The notes beneath the pieces were generated by a model that ran no database searches, was not told the origin of the DNA, and saw only the letters and a list, made by a program, of their open reading frames with translations. From Brevundimonas goettingensis (GTDB lineage Bacteria; Pseudomonadota; Alphaproteobacteria; Caulobacterales; Caulobacteraceae), in assembly GCF_017487405.1 (NCBI RefSeq), contig NZ_CP062222.1:915001-979000 (forward strand): 64,000 nucleotides of DNA, written 5' to 3'. The translations under genes and the position numbers were made by a program. Position 1 is the stretch's first letter. The number at the start of each line of letters is the position of its first letter. Positions 8,847-16,890 of the stretch are shown here, one piece after another.

Positions 8847-9239
8847 AAGGCCTTTGCGTCGAGACCCCGGTCAGGTGCGATGGTAGCAATCACGACCAAG
8901 TCGGTCCGGAGCGGCGCGTGCGCCGCTCCGGAGGTCGCCGTACGAAGCTCGTCCGTCAGCCGTATGCCCCGGCGATGGCGCGCGTACCATCGGACCTCAT
9001 CCAGATGGCGATCGACCACGTCCTTGCGGATGTCTGGGCCGACCCCGCCGATATTGTGACTGGCGTTAGGCTGCAGTCTTCCAGAGGGTGGGCGGCGACG
9101 ATCAGAAGTTTCATGGCGACCTCGGCGTGTGCCTGGCCAGCATCACAAGGACGGCGTCAGGAGACCTTGATCCAGCGAAAAGCGGTTCTGATCCATGTCA
9201 AAGCGCCGCGCGGGCAGGGCGTGCATCATTCGGGCGTCG
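8847..9239. other. Gene-poor stretch with a strong palindrome and two FNR-like half-boxes
   Basis: No convincing gene is seen; open frames on either strand lack family features. At 8905-8932 there is a perfect 13-bp inverted repeat (TCCGGAGCGGCGC and its complement) with only 2 loop bases. TTGATCCAGCGAAA (9167-9180) and CTGATCCATGTCAA (9188-9201) are degenerate FNR boxes just ahead of the broken ORF at 9240. Confidence 0.5.
9188..9201. promoter_or_regulatory. Degenerate FNR/FixK box
   Basis: CTGATCCATGTCAA matches TTGAT-N4-ATCAA at 8 of 10 positions and is followed by AGCGCC, resembling the flank at other boxes. Class II spacing puts a transcript start near 9236, just ahead of the ATGs at 9240 and 9252. 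Confidence 0.5.
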
Positions 9240-9493
9240 ATGAGACGAGCCATGCCCCGGACCCGCCCGAATGAGCCGTTCGACGCGATCTGCGCCGCTC
9301 ATCACCAGATCGGCAACAGTATGCAATCGGTCGCCAGCCTTCTGGCCCACTAGGCAGGAGAGGTCACGGCGTGGCGGGACCGGCTTGGCCGGGTGGCGGG
9401 AGACCTCATCGCGGGCCGGCGTCTGCGGCTCGACGCCGGAGACCGGATCGCCGCGGCCCTGCGGACGGCGAGCTATATGCCGCTAACGCCGGA
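9240..9493 (+). pseudogene. Short histidine-kinase-like (HisKA_2/H-box) ORF interrupted by TAG
   Basis: From the ATG at 9240 or 9252 the frame reads into AAHHQIGNSMQSVASLLAH and then meets TAG at about 9351. The stretch resembles the H-box of HisKA_2 kinases (HHRvKNnLQsvaSLLxLQ), where Gln is expected next, so a single CAG to TAG change would explain the stop. Reading through, the same frame continues as protein-like sequence (AGEVTAWRDRLGRVAG, then RLRLDAGDRIAAALR) up to the convergent LOG gene. It could instead be a genuine 37-residue peptide. The family assignment rests on this short motif only. Confidence 0.45.
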
Positions 9494-10276
9494 TCAGACC
9501 TCGGGCTTGGTTCCGATCGGCCGCTCGGGCCGCAAACCCCGCGCGAGAAGAGCGTCCCAAATCTCCTGAGCGGTCTCGGCGAAGCTGAAAAGCTCGAGAT
9601 CGTCCAGGGTGATGAAGCCCTGCGACACCAAGGTCTCGAACCCGATCGCGCCCTGCCAGAAGGCCCGATCGACGAGGACCACGGGGATCGGCGGGGCCTT
9701 GCCGGTCTGGCGCAGGGTCAGGACCTCGAACAGTTCGTCGAGCGTGCCGAACCCGCCCGGGAAGACGACCAGGGCGTTGGCCCGCATCGCCAGATGCATC
9801 TTGCGCATCGCGAAGTAGTGGAAGCGGAAGGTCAGCGCCGGCGTGGTCCATGGATTGGGCTGCTGTTCCGTGGGCAGGGTGATGTTGAACCCGATCGAGG
9901 GGGCGCCGGCCTCCCAGGCGCCCCGGTTGGCAGCCGCCATGACGCCGGGGCCCCCGCCGGTGGCGATGACATTGTCGCGCACCCCGCCGTCGTCCCGAAG
10001 GGCGCCGCCCCTGAGCGAGGCGAGCAGGCCGAACCCGCGGGCCTCCTCATACCAGCGGGCGTGGGCGCCGGGGCCGTCCGGCCGGAGGCGGGCGCTGCCG
10101 AAGACCACCAGGGTCGAGCGGACGCCCCAGGCCTTGAGCGCGAGCTCGGCCTTTTCAAACTCGAGCTGGAAGCGCACCCCCCGCAGGGCGTCGCTGAGCA
10201 GGAAGTCCCGGTCGAGTGCGGGCAGGCGGTAGGATGGCGAGGCCAGCTGGGCGGCGTTGGAGGGCGTATCGGTCAT
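9494..10276 (-). CDS. LOG family (TIGR00730-type) nucleotide phosphoribohydrolase-like protein
   Basis: This 260-residue Rossmann-fold protein carries the family motifs GGGPGVMAAANRG near residue 107 and PGGFGTLDE near 173. LOG enzymes cleave nucleoside 5'-monophosphates, including cytokinin ribotides, to base and ribose 5-phosphate. Bacterial members without other cytokinin genes probably act on ordinary nucleotides. The protein is longer than minimal LOGs (about 190 aa), having an N-terminal extension of about 50 residues. The gene sits between the broken H-box ORF and lysE; I see no FNR box directly before it. Confidence 0.85.
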   Translation of the reverse strand: MTDTPSNAAQLASPSYRLPALDRDFLLSDALRGVRFQLEFEKAELALKAWGVRSTLVVFGSARLRPDGPGAHARWYEEARGFGLLASLRGGALRDDGGVRDNVIATGGGPGVMAAANRGAWEAGAPSIGFNITLPTEQQPNPWTTPALTFRFHYFAMRKMHLAMRANALVVFPGGFGTLDELFEVLTLRQTGKAPPIPVVLVDRAFWQGAIGFETLVSQGFITLDDLELFSFAETAQEIWDALLARGLRPERPIGTKPEV

Positions 10277-10396
10277 GGCAGAATCTCCGGTTCACGATAC
10301 GGCGCTGATGGCCTTCGTCGAACTATCGGCGAGGTTAGAAAGGCCGCGTCGCCCATCCGGGCGTCCAGGAGTGATGGCATACATGATCTGCATTCC

Positions 10397-11023
10397 TCAT
10401 CCGGAAACGGCGAGCCAGAGGGCGACGGCGGCGAGGCCGGCGGCCGACAGGCTCCGCAGCAGTCGCTGGCGGTCGGCGGGCCATTCGCGCCCCAGTCGGG
10501 CGGCGCCGGAGACGATGGACAGGTGGACCACGATGCTGATCGCGATGTGGGCCAGGCCCAAAATCAGAAGCTGCATGCCGGGCGAGGCGAAGCCCGGCCG
10601 CACGAAGCCCGGCAGCAGCACGAGGTAGAAGAGCAGCGCCTTGGGATTGAGCAGATTGGCTACGAGCCCGAGCAGCACCAGGCGCGGCGCCTCTGCGTCC
10701 GTGGCCGCCGGAGCGGGTGCGGGACGCAGGGCTTCCGCCGCCAGCACCAGAAGGTACAGGACCCCGCCCCAGCGCAGCAGATGCAGGACGACGGGTGAGG
10801 CGAGGAGACCCCGCGTGAGCCCGAAAACCGCGAGGACGAGATATACCGACAGGCCCAAGGTCACGCCGACGACGGTCAGGGCGCCGGCGACCCGACCCCG
10901 GCTCGCCGCCACCACGGCGAGGTAGCCCATATTGGGACCGGGGGTGAGCTCGACGAGGGCCATGGCCAGCAGGAAGGCGGGCAGGACCGCGGGATCGACC
11001 TGCCATGCGGCGGTCACGGTCAA
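10397..11023 (-). CDS. LysE/RhtB family amino acid exporter
   Basis: This 208-residue inner membrane protein has about six hydrophobic helices and the LysE-family TPGPNM motif near residue 28, plus NLLNPKALLFYLVLLPGF in the middle. Members export amino acids or related metabolites; the substrate cannot be told from sequence. The TTG start at 11023 overlaps the stop of the upstream stress protein by 4 bases (TTGA); a GTG two codons later is the alternative. It is probably the last gene of the FNR-controlled stress-protein operon. Confidence 0.85.
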   Translation of the reverse strand: MTVTAAWQVDPAVLPAFLLAMALVELTPGPNMGYLAVVAASRGRVAGALTVVGVTLGLSVYLVLAVFGLTRGLLASPVVLHLLRWGGVLYLLVLAAEALRPAPAPAATDAEAPRLVLLGLVANLLNPKALLFYLVLLPGFVRPGFASPGMQLLILGLAHIAISIVVHLSIVSGAARLGREWPADRQRLLRSLSAAGLAAVALWLAVSG

Positions 11024-11811
11024 TGGAGCGTCAGCCAGGGCAGGGCGCAGTCTGCGATGAGATCGCGCGTGACGCCGCCGAAGATCCGCTCCCGGGCCTC
11101 TCCGTGCCCATAGGCGCCGCTGACCAGAATCTGGGCGTCCAGGTGCTGCGCCGCGCGGGTCAGGCCCATGGCGGTCGCCGGTCCGTCCAGATGCCGGATC
11201 TCGGCGAATACGCCGTGGTCGCAGAGCTGGGCCGTCACGTCCTCCAGGTCCGTCGCCGGCGCCGCCTTGCCCATGCCGATGATCAAGGCCTGGTCAGCCA
11301 GACGCAGGACCGGCAAGGCGGCCGCGACGGCGATCCGGCCCTCCCGGGTGTTGCGATAGGCCAGGGCGACGCGACGTACGGGAGCGGCCGTCCAAGCGCG
11401 CGGAAGCACCAGCACGGGGCGGCCCGCTGACAGGATCAGACGGGCGAGATCGAGGTCGGCCTGCGGCTTCCGGCCGGGGCGCGAGACGATCACCAGGTCG
11501 CCGCGCGCGGCCTGATCGAGGACGAACCCGGTCGGATCTGCGACCACCCGACTGCGCCAGTCGAGGCGGACGCCCCGAACGCCAGGAACGAGTGTCTCCC
11601 GCATCGCCAGAAGGGCGTCCTCGGCCTCGCGCGCCCGCAACATCAGGCCCCCCGGGCCGACAGGGACGCCGTGACCCGGCGGGATCACCTCGGACGCCAC
11701 AACGGCCGTGACGGTTTCAGCGCCCAGACTGGCGGCGAGGGCGACGAGGTCATCGAACCGCGCTGCGTCCTCGCGGGCGTCTAGGACCAGGACGGCGGAC
11801 CGATAGGCCAT
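11020..11811 (-). CDS. Universal stress protein, tandem UspA domains
   Basis: This 263-residue cytoplasmic protein is two UspA domains in tandem. The C-terminal domain ends with SGAYGHGEARERIFGGVTRDLI, matching the G-x2-G-x9-G-(S/T) ATP-binding signature. The N-terminal domain is more diverged (VIVSRPGRK). It lies one base after its paralogue at 11813 and overlaps lysE, so the three form one operon. FNR-dependent Usp pairs next to respiratory genes are typical of low-oxygen survival regulons. Confidence 0.88.
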   Translation of the reverse strand: MAYRSAVLVLDAREDAARFDDLVALAASLGAETVTAVVASEVIPPGHGVPVGPGGLMLRAREAEDALLAMRETLVPGVRGVRLDWRSRVVADPTGFVLDQAARGDLVIVSRPGRKPQADLDLARLILSAGRPVLVLPRAWTAAPVRRVALAYRNTREGRIAVAAALPVLRLADQALIIGMGKAAPATDLEDVTAQLCDHGVFAEIRHLDGPATAMGLTRAAQHLDAQILVSGAYGHGEARERIFGGVTRDLIADCALPWLTLH

Positions 11812-11812
11812 C

Positions 11813-12676
11813 TCAATGCGCCAGCAGGAGGGAGGGGCCGTTGACGGCGTCGAGCAGTGTGCGCGTGGCGCCGCCGAACACGGCTTCGCGCAGCCGGGTA
11901 TGACCCCAGGCTCCGGCGACGATCAGGCCCGCCTTGAGGCGCGAGGCGGCCTGAACGAGCGCTGTCCCTTCGGGGCCGTCCTCGATCCTCTCGGTCGAGA
12001 GCGCGCCGGCAGCGTGGGCGGACATATAAGCCTCCAGCGGTTCGAAGGCGGGATCGGCGGCCTCGATGTCCAGCCCAACGCGGCACTGGACGGCCGTCGT
12101 CCCGGCGGCCATGGCGAGCAGTGGCAGGGCCTGCCGTACGGCGCGCCCGGCTTCCGCGCTGCCGTCCCACGCGATGACGGCATGGTCCCCGAGCGTTTCG
12201 GGATCGCTCCGGGCGATGAGCACCGGGGAGCACTGCTGGAGAAGTATCTGGGCGAAGGCGTCAGGCGCGGCCGGAGCCGAGGTCAGGCTGTCCTGGCTCA
12301 GAACCGCCAGGTCGGCGAGGGTCAGCGCATGACACAGGGCGATCTCTGGCCGCGTCGCAAGCGCGCGCAGCTCCATGCGGGGCAAACCTTCCCCTTCGCC
12401 GTAGACGAGATCGGCCGCATTGCAGACACGGCGACACAGGGCGTCGAGCGCGTCCGTCTGACGTTTCTGGTCGGCCAGGATCGCCGCCTGGGTTTCGGCC
12501 GGCAGGGTCGTGCCGAGCAGCATGCCGTAGCTGATCAGGTCCAGCGAAGGGTTCGGCGCGAAGAGGACCACTTCGACCCGGGCCTTGTGGGTGACGGCCA
12601 GATTGGCCGCGAAGGCCAGGGTGCGTTCGTCTCCAGCATGATCGAAGACGACGGCGATAATGGTCTTGAAGCTCAT
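11813..12676 (-). CDS. Universal stress protein, tandem UspA domains
   Basis: This 287-residue protein is the first gene of the Usp-Usp-LysE operon. The C-terminal UspA domain carries VAGAWGHTRLREAVFGGATRTLL with the ATP-binding G-x2-G-x9-G pattern. The N-terminal domain begins KTIIAVVFDHAGDERTLAFAANLA. Both domains are soluble. An FNR-like box lies at 12757-12770; class II spacing gives a transcript start near 12722 and a leader of about 46 nt. Confidence 0.88.
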   Translation of the reverse strand: MSFKTIIAVVFDHAGDERTLAFAANLAVTHKARVEVVLFAPNPSLDLISYGMLLGTTLPAETQAAILADQKRQTDALDALCRRVCNAADLVYGEGEGLPRMELRALATRPEIALCHALTLADLAVLSQDSLTSAPAAPDAFAQILLQQCSPVLIARSDPETLGDHAVIAWDGSAEAGRAVRQALPLLAMAAGTTAVQCRVGLDIEAADPAFEPLEAYMSAHAAGALSTERIEDGPEGTALVQAASRLKAGLIVAGAWGHTRLREAVFGGATRTLLDAVNGPSLLLAH

Positions 12677-12756
12677 GGTGGCTCTCCCGAAGGACTGCGG
12701 TGCGGAGGAGCGGCGCCGCGATACGGGAGAAGAGCGCCGTTTGCCGCCGATGCGCC

Positions 12757-12770
12757 TTGATCCAGATCAG
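12757..12770. promoter_or_regulatory. FNR/FixK box upstream of the Usp-Usp-LysE operon
   Basis: TTGATCCAGATCAG differs from the perfect site at one base. Read toward the minus-strand gene it is CTGATCTGGATCAA followed by GGCGC, the flank seen at the cydA box. Confidence 0.75.
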
Positions 12771-12848
12771 AAGGAGCAGATCGTCAGGACGCCGGTGGCC
12801 GCAAGGGTCTTTCGGCCGGGGCCGCGGCTCCGGAAGGCGCCCAGACGG

Positions 12849-13373
12849 TCAGATCACGTCTGTGATTTGCGGCGCGGATCCAGAAGACGAATATTCACTG
12901 GCGTGGCCCAGCCGGAAACTCAGGGTCTGGCTTCGGCCGCCGGTGACGCCGGTCGGCGAGATGATTTCCGGCCTGAGCCGAACGATCGCGATGGAATCCG
13001 CGACCGGTCCGAATACATGGATGTCGGGATAGCGGTCGAACACCCTGCGGTTCAGGCGATCGATCAGGGCGGGGTCGGTGACCTCAGCGGCCCAAACGGC
13101 CATCGTCACGCCCACGGCGTCCCCATGGCCGGCTTCGCTGCGGATCGCGACGGCCGCGCGAGGATCGGCCCTCAGGTTGGCCAGCTTCTGACTGTTTCGC
13201 GCCGTCGCGAAATAGAGGTTCAGGCCTTCGTTGACGTAGCCGACCGTCGTGACCTGGGGCCAGCCGTCCGGACGATTGACGGCCAGGGACATCAGGCGTT
13301 CGGCGTCCATCAGGGCGACGACCGCCTCGACCGCATGGCCGTGCATCGGGGGGAGATCGTCTGGATTAACCAT
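12849..13373 (-). CDS. Pyridoxamine 5'-phosphate oxidase-like flavin-binding split-barrel protein
   Basis: This 174-residue protein has the split-barrel fold pattern of PNPOx-like proteins: LMSLAVNRPDGWPQVTTVGYV, then YFATARNSQKLANLRADPRAAVAI. Members bind FMN, F420 or haem and act in redox or detoxification; the substrate here is unknown. The ATG at 13373 is preferred over an upstream in-frame start at 13436 because GGGAG lies just ahead of it. An FNR-like box at 13464-13477 gives a predicted leader of about 56 nt. Confidence 0.8.
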   Translation of the reverse strand: MVNPDDLPPMHGHAVEAVVALMDAERLMSLAVNRPDGWPQVTTVGYVNEGLNLYFATARNSQKLANLRADPRAAVAIRSEAGHGDAVGVTMAVWAAEVTDPALIDRLNRRVFDRYPDIHVFGPVADSIAIVRLRPEIISPTGVTGGRSQTLSFRLGHASEYSSSGSAPQITDVI

Positions 13374-13463
13374 GGTCTGGCTCCCTGTGGGGCGATCGAC
13401 CGATCCGCTACGTCTGCGTCGATCGGCGTCGGGCAACCCTGCTGCGGATTGGGCGCCCCCGCC

Positions 13464-13477
13464 TTGATCCAGAGCAA
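13464..13477. promoter_or_regulatory. FNR/FixK box upstream of the PNPOx-like gene
   Basis: TTGATCCAGAGCAA matches 9 of 10 consensus bases. Read toward the gene it is followed by GGCGG. It is centred about 97 bp before the start codon. Confidence 0.7.
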
Positions 13478-13499
13478 ATCCACACAGCGGCTCGTGACT

Positions 13500-14237
13500 C
13501 TACGCCTCGCCCTCGGCCAGGCGCCTGAGACGGTCAGGCTGGACGATGGTCAGATCCGTCATCGTGCTGAAGCGGATCACCGCCGTCGATTTGAGACGGG
13601 TGAGAACGCGGCTTACGGTCTCAATGGTGAGGCCGAGATAGTCGGCGATCTCGGACCGGGTCATGGGCAGATGGACGTGGTCCGCCGGAATTTGCCCCGA
13701 CCGGTCACGGGCAGGCAGGTCGAGCAGGAAGCTGGCCAATCGCTCCAGGGCGGTCTTCCGCCCCAGGAGCAGCATCTGGTTCTGGGCGGCTGCGAGCTCG
13801 TCGTTCGCCCGGTCCAGAAGCGCGGCCTCCAGAGCCGGCGTCTCATGGATCAGGGCGCGGTAGTCAGACTTTCTGAAGCGGCAGGCGGTGGCGGGCGTGA
13901 TCGCCTCGGCGGAGAAGACATAGCTCTCGCCGGTCGCCAGGCCGAGGAAATCTCCGGCGAAGAGGAAGCCGGTAATTTGACGCCGCCCGTCGGGCAGCAG
14001 CTTGAACACCCGGATAGCGCCCGAGGTGACATTGAACGCGTGCAGCGCCGGATCGCCCTCGCGGATCATGACGTCGCCCGCTTTGAGATCGAGATGATCG
14101 GCCAGGGCGTCAAGCCGGCCGAGCTCGGCCTCCGCCATGCTGGCGCAAACGCTGACGGCGCGTGCGCCGCAATCGTCGCAGGCGTTGCCGCGACGTCGTT
14201 GGGCGCAGCCGGCGGGAAGAGCCTTTAGCTCGAGCAT
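13500..14237 (-). CDS. FNR-type Crp/Fnr transcriptional regulator (FnrL-like)
   Basis: This 245-residue oxygen-responsive activator is probably the regulator of the boxes in this window. N-terminal Cys residues C11, C20, C23 and C31 (CxxC-x7-C core) plus C119 can supply ligands for an oxygen-labile [4Fe-4S] cluster. A cyclic-nucleotide-fold domain spans about 45-150. The HTH at about 191-215 contains E206-x2-S209-R210, the E-SR signature that reads TTGAT half-sites. A perfect FNR box lies 61 bp upstream, allowing autoregulation. The cysteines argue against cysteine-poor FixK. Confidence 0.9.
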   Translation of the reverse strand: MLELKALPAGCAQRRRGNACDDCGARAVSVCASMAEAELGRLDALADHLDLKAGDVMIREGDPALHAFNVTSGAIRVFKLLPDGRRQITGFLFAGDFLGLATGESYVFSAEAITPATACRFRKSDYRALIHETPALEAALLDRANDELAAAQNQMLLLGRKTALERLASFLLDLPARDRSGQIPADHVHLPMTRSEIADYLGLTIETVSRVLTRLKSTAVIRFSTMTDLTIVQPDRLRRLAEGEA

Positions 14238-14297
14238 TCTGTTTCCTGACCCTCTGCCTGATCTTAATCCTTATGGCCCGAAGCGACAAATCGGGGA

Positions 14298-14311
14298 TTG
14301 ATCCAGATCAA
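14298..14311. promoter_or_regulatory. FNR/FixK box in the divergent fnr promoter region
   Basis: TTGATCCAGATCAA is a perfect site, identical to the cydA box and also followed by GGCGC. Class II spacing gives a 26-nt leader for the fnr gene, or a start almost at the ATG of the plus-strand gene at 14348. Confidence 0.82.
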
Positions 14312-14347
14312 GGCGCAGGCCCGCGGCCATCGCGCACATCGGGCGCC

Positions 14348-14773
14348 ATGACCTCTGTGCGCGTTCAATCCCTGCTGGCGACCGAGCTTGACGAGGCCCT
14401 CGTCCTCGCCCGTCTGGGCGCGGCAGACCTCGACCCCGAGTCCTGGCGTTTCTACGTGCTGTCGCGTCTTCGCAACCACTCAGAAGGCGGCGCACTCGCA
14501 GCGCGCAACGCGGCGGGCCGGCTGTGCGGCCTGATCGTCTATCGCATCGTCGCGTCGGAGGCGGCCAAACCCAGTCTGGAGGTCGAGCGGCTCGTCGCCT
14601 TCGATCTCCTGCACCCCCGCGCCATCGCTGACGCCCTGATCGCCGAGGCGGTCAGCCAGGCGCGGCTTCAGGATTGCGACAGCCTGCGTCTGGTGAGGCC
14701 GCTCGACACCCCCGCCGACACCACCGCCCTGGTGCTCGCCTCTGGCCTGGGCGATCTGCACAGCGTGTTTTGA
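14348..14773 (+). CDS. Hypothetical protein in the FNR regulon
   Basis: This 141-residue soluble protein is one I do not recognise. It starts MTSVRVQSLLATELDEALVL and has an alternating strand/helix pattern (RLCGLIVYRIVAS, ADALIAEAVSQARLQ, LRLVRPLDTP, TTALVLASGLGDL) that could be a GNAT-like fold, but no acetyl-CoA-binding motif is clear. The start lies only 37 bp beyond a perfect FNR box, so the mRNA may have almost no leader. Its 3' end overlaps the next FNR box at 14770. Position next to the regulator suggests a low-oxygen role. Confidence 0.65.
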   Translation: MTSVRVQSLLATELDEALVLARLGAADLDPESWRFYVLSRLRNHSEGGALAARNAAGRLCGLIVYRIVASEAAKPSLEVERLVAFDLLHPRAIADALIAEAVSQARLQDCDSLRLVRPLDTPADTTALVLASGLGDLHSVF

Positions 14774-14783
14774 TCTCGGTCAA
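14770..14783. promoter_or_regulatory. FNR/FixK box upstream of small membrane gene and usp
   Basis: TTGATCTCGGTCAA matches 9 of 10 consensus bases and is followed by GGCGT. Class II spacing gives a transcript start near 14818, about 16 nt before the ATG at 14834. Confidence 0.72.
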
Positions 14784-14833
14784 GGCGTGCGCCGGCGCAG
14801 ATGTCCATGACGAAGCGGCAAGGAGATTTCTAC

Positions 14834-14953
14834 ATGCCGGCTCAAGCCCTTCCTGTCGTTGCAGCGATTGTCGCCGCCTTCGGCCTGTTCATCGTCGCTG
14901 TCGGCGGTGCCGCCCTGTGGACCGCTTTCCCGCGGCGCAGGGACAGGTCCTGA
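14834..14953 (+). CDS. Small single-helix membrane protein
   Basis: This 39-residue protein is almost entirely one transmembrane helix (residues about 5-32, VVAAIVAAFGLFIVAVGG and beyond) followed by a basic tail, FPRRRDRS. A strong AAGGAG ribosome site stands 8 bases before the ATG. It sits alone behind an FNR box and 27 bp before the downstream usp gene. Size and topology resemble small subunits of respiratory oxidases, but no family match can be claimed. It is too short for most gene callers. Confidence 0.7.
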   Translation: MPAQALPVVAAIVAAFGLFIVAVGGAALWTAFPRRRDRS

Positions 14954-14980
14954 GACCGTGGGCCTCAGGGAGACTTCGAC

Positions 14981-15811
14981 ATGACCTACAAGACCCTGCT
15001 CGTCGCCGTGGACTGCGGGTCCGACAGCGACACCCGCGTTAGCCTGGCCTGTGATCTCGCATCAGGAATGGACGCTCATCTGATCGGGGCCTGCGCCGTC
15101 TCCCTCAGCATCCCGCCCATGGATGACCCCTATACGGGCGGCGCCATGGTGGGAGAGGCCCTGACCCTCTTTCGCGATCTGGCGGAGGCCGATCTGCGCG
15201 CCGCCCTGACCCGGTTCCATACCTCGGTCGGTGGGCGGCGAAACCAGACCGAGTGGCGCGGACGTCTGGGTCTGCCGGCCGATCTCATCGTCCATGAAGC
15301 CCGGGCGGCGGATCTGGTGATCCTGGGTCGGCGGCCGGCGAAGGCCGTGGCCGGTGGCGTGGATCCGGCCGACGTTCTGATGGCGGCCGGTCGACCGGTC
15401 CTGGTCGTCCCCCCGCAGCCGGAGCGCGATCCGACCGGGTGGCCCGCCGTGCTCGCGTGGAAGGACAGTCGCGAGGCCCAGCGGGCGGCGGCGGCGGCCC
15501 TGCCGCTGCTCCGGCACGCCTCGATGGTCCATGTCGTCGAAATCCATGACGGGGACGCCGAGGCCCCGGCGGCGCGGACAGCGGATGTGGCCGCCTGGCT
15601 CGGTCGTCACGGCATCGCGGCCGAGGCGCACACCCGTGTGACCGGAACAGGGGGCGTCGCCCGCAACATCCAGGACTTCGCCGCCGACCGGGGCGCGGGC
15701 CTGATCGTCGCCGGGGGCTATGGCCATGCGCGGTTGCGCGAATGGGCGCTCGGCGGAGTGACCCACGAGCTTCTGGCGTCGTCTTCCGTCTGCGTTCTCC
15801 TCAGTCATTGA
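14981..15811 (+). CDS. Universal stress protein, tandem UspA domains
   Basis: This 276-residue protein has an N-terminal UspA domain (KTLLVAVDCGSDSDTRVSLACDLA) and a C-terminal one with IVAGGYGHARLREWALGGVTHELL, which has the nucleotide-binding G-x2-G-x9-G pattern. It is the third Usp in the island and the only one on the plus strand. GGGAG precedes the ATG at 14981. It follows the small membrane gene in the same FNR-box unit and precedes two further genes, forming an operon to 16809. Confidence 0.88.
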   Translation: MTYKTLLVAVDCGSDSDTRVSLACDLASGMDAHLIGACAVSLSIPPMDDPYTGGAMVGEALTLFRDLAEADLRAALTRFHTSVGGRRNQTEWRGRLGLPADLIVHEARAADLVILGRRPAKAVAGGVDPADVLMAAGRPVLVVPPQPERDPTGWPAVLAWKDSREAQRAAAAALPLLRHASMVHVVEIHDGDAEAPAARTADVAAWLGRHGIAAEAHTRVTGTGGVARNIQDFAADRGAGLIVAGGYGHARLREWALGGVTHELLASSSVCVLLSH

Positions 15812-15823
15812 TCGGAGCGGACC

Positions 15824-16225
15824 ATGAAAGGTTTCCATCATATCCGGCTCGAACTGGCGCGCGAGCCCGGCCACCCTCATGGCGATTCCGGCGATGGCTG
15901 GGATATCGTCGCGGCGCTGGATGAGGAGGGACGTCTGGATCTTGAGGCCTGCCGCGCCGAACCGAAGCGGTGCTTCGTGCGGCGCTTTCTTCGTGACGCG
16001 ACGAGGGCGACCGGACATCTGCGACACACAGTGGGGGGTCGCTGGCTGCTCGATCTCGAGGGCCGCGACGATCTGGACGCCGCCGGATTCAGGCTCGGCG
16101 ACGAACGCTTCGTGCTGGGCGAATATGTGTCGATCGTGGCCGGCGACGGCGAGATCCACACCTACGGGGTCGAGCGTCTGGAGCCGCTGGAGTCAGGCCC
16201 GCCTGCCGTGGAGGCCGAGGAGTGA
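15824..16225 (+). CDS. Conserved-looking hypothetical protein
   Basis: This 133-residue soluble acidic protein is not one I can name. It starts MKGFHHIRLELAREPGHPHGD and has beta-rich stretches (GWDIVAALDEEGRL, GGRWLLDLEG, GEYVSIVAGDGEIHTYGV). It lies 12 bp after the usp gene and overlaps the following reductase by 4 bases, so it belongs to the same operon. Third-position G+C is high and the ORF is well placed, supporting that it is real. Confidence 0.7.
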   Translation: MKGFHHIRLELAREPGHPHGDSGDGWDIVAALDEEGRLDLEACRAEPKRCFVRRFLRDATRATGHLRHTVGGRWLLDLEGRDDLDAAGFRLGDERFVLGEYVSIVAGDGEIHTYGVERLEPLESGPPAVEAEE

Positions 16226-16809
16226 GCGGACGACGCATCCTCGTCATCGACGGACATCCCGACCCCGATCCCAAACGGTTCTGCCACGCCCTGGCGGACG
16301 CCTATGCGTCCGGGGCGCTGGCCGCCGATCATGAGGTCCGGCGCGTGGAACTCAGCGCGCTCACGTTTCCGGACCTAACCCGCCGCGACGACTGGGAGGT
16401 TGAGCCGGCTCCCGAGGCGATCATCGGCGTCCAGGAGGATATCGTCTGGGCGCAGCATCTCGTCGTCGTTTATCCGCTCTGGCTCGGATGCATGCCGGCG
16501 CGGCTCAAGGCCCTGTTCGAACAGACCCTGAGGCCCGGTTTCGCCCTCGGGCAGCGCGAGCGCATCATCGGCGTGGGCCGGCTGAAGGGACGGTCGGCGC
16601 GGGTGATCGTCACCATGGGCATGCCGGCGGCGATCTATCGCGGCTTCTACTTCGCCCATTCCCTGGCGGTGCTGAAGCGCAACATTCTGACCTTTGTCGG
16701 GATCGGTCCGACACGCAGCACGGTCGTCGGCGCGGTTGAGGGCATCAGCGACGTCCAGTGTCAGGCCTGGCTCGACAAGGTCTCCCGCATGGGCGCCGCC
16801 GCCCGCTGA
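16222..16809 (+). CDS. NAD(P)H-dependent flavodoxin-fold oxidoreductase
   Basis: This 195-residue enzyme of the NQO/KefF (Flavodoxin_2) type carries ILVIDGHPDPDPKRFCHALADAY at the start, which forms the FMN phosphate loop, and VVVYPLWLGCMPARLKALFEQTLRPGFA, the family's quinone-reductase segment. It would reduce quinones with NAD(P)H and FMN or FAD. The GTG start at 16222 overlaps the preceding stop (GTGA). It ends the usp operon. Confidence 0.85.
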   Translation: MSGRRILVIDGHPDPDPKRFCHALADAYASGALAADHEVRRVELSALTFPDLTRRDDWEVEPAPEAIIGVQEDIVWAQHLVVVYPLWLGCMPARLKALFEQTLRPGFALGQRERIIGVGRLKGRSARVIVTMGMPAAIYRGFYFAHSLAVLKRNILTFVGIGPTRSTVVGAVEGISDVQCQAWLDKVSRMGAAAR

Positions 16810-16824
16810 AAATCTCCGGCGGTC

Positions 16825-16838
16825 TTGATGCAGGTCAA
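16825..16838. promoter_or_regulatory. FNR/FixK box upstream of the cytochrome c gene
   Basis: TTGATGCAGGTCAA matches 9 of 10 consensus bases and is followed by GGCGA. Class II spacing gives a start near 16873, 18 nt before the ATG at 16891. Confidence 0.75.
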
Positions 16839-16890
16839 GGCGACAGGGTCGCAAGGCGGCGATCCTGTCGGCCAGATCGGAGCCGGCTCC

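Noticed and set aside
8840..9274. 144-codon plus-strand frame and overlapping minus-strand frame 8099-9019
   Set aside because: Both cross the palindrome or the FNR-like boxes and show no family features; the minus frame also runs across ompW.
12660..14228. 522-codon plus-strand open frame
   Set aside because: Antisense to the PNPOx-like and fnr genes, which have clear motifs, ribosome sites and FNR boxes.
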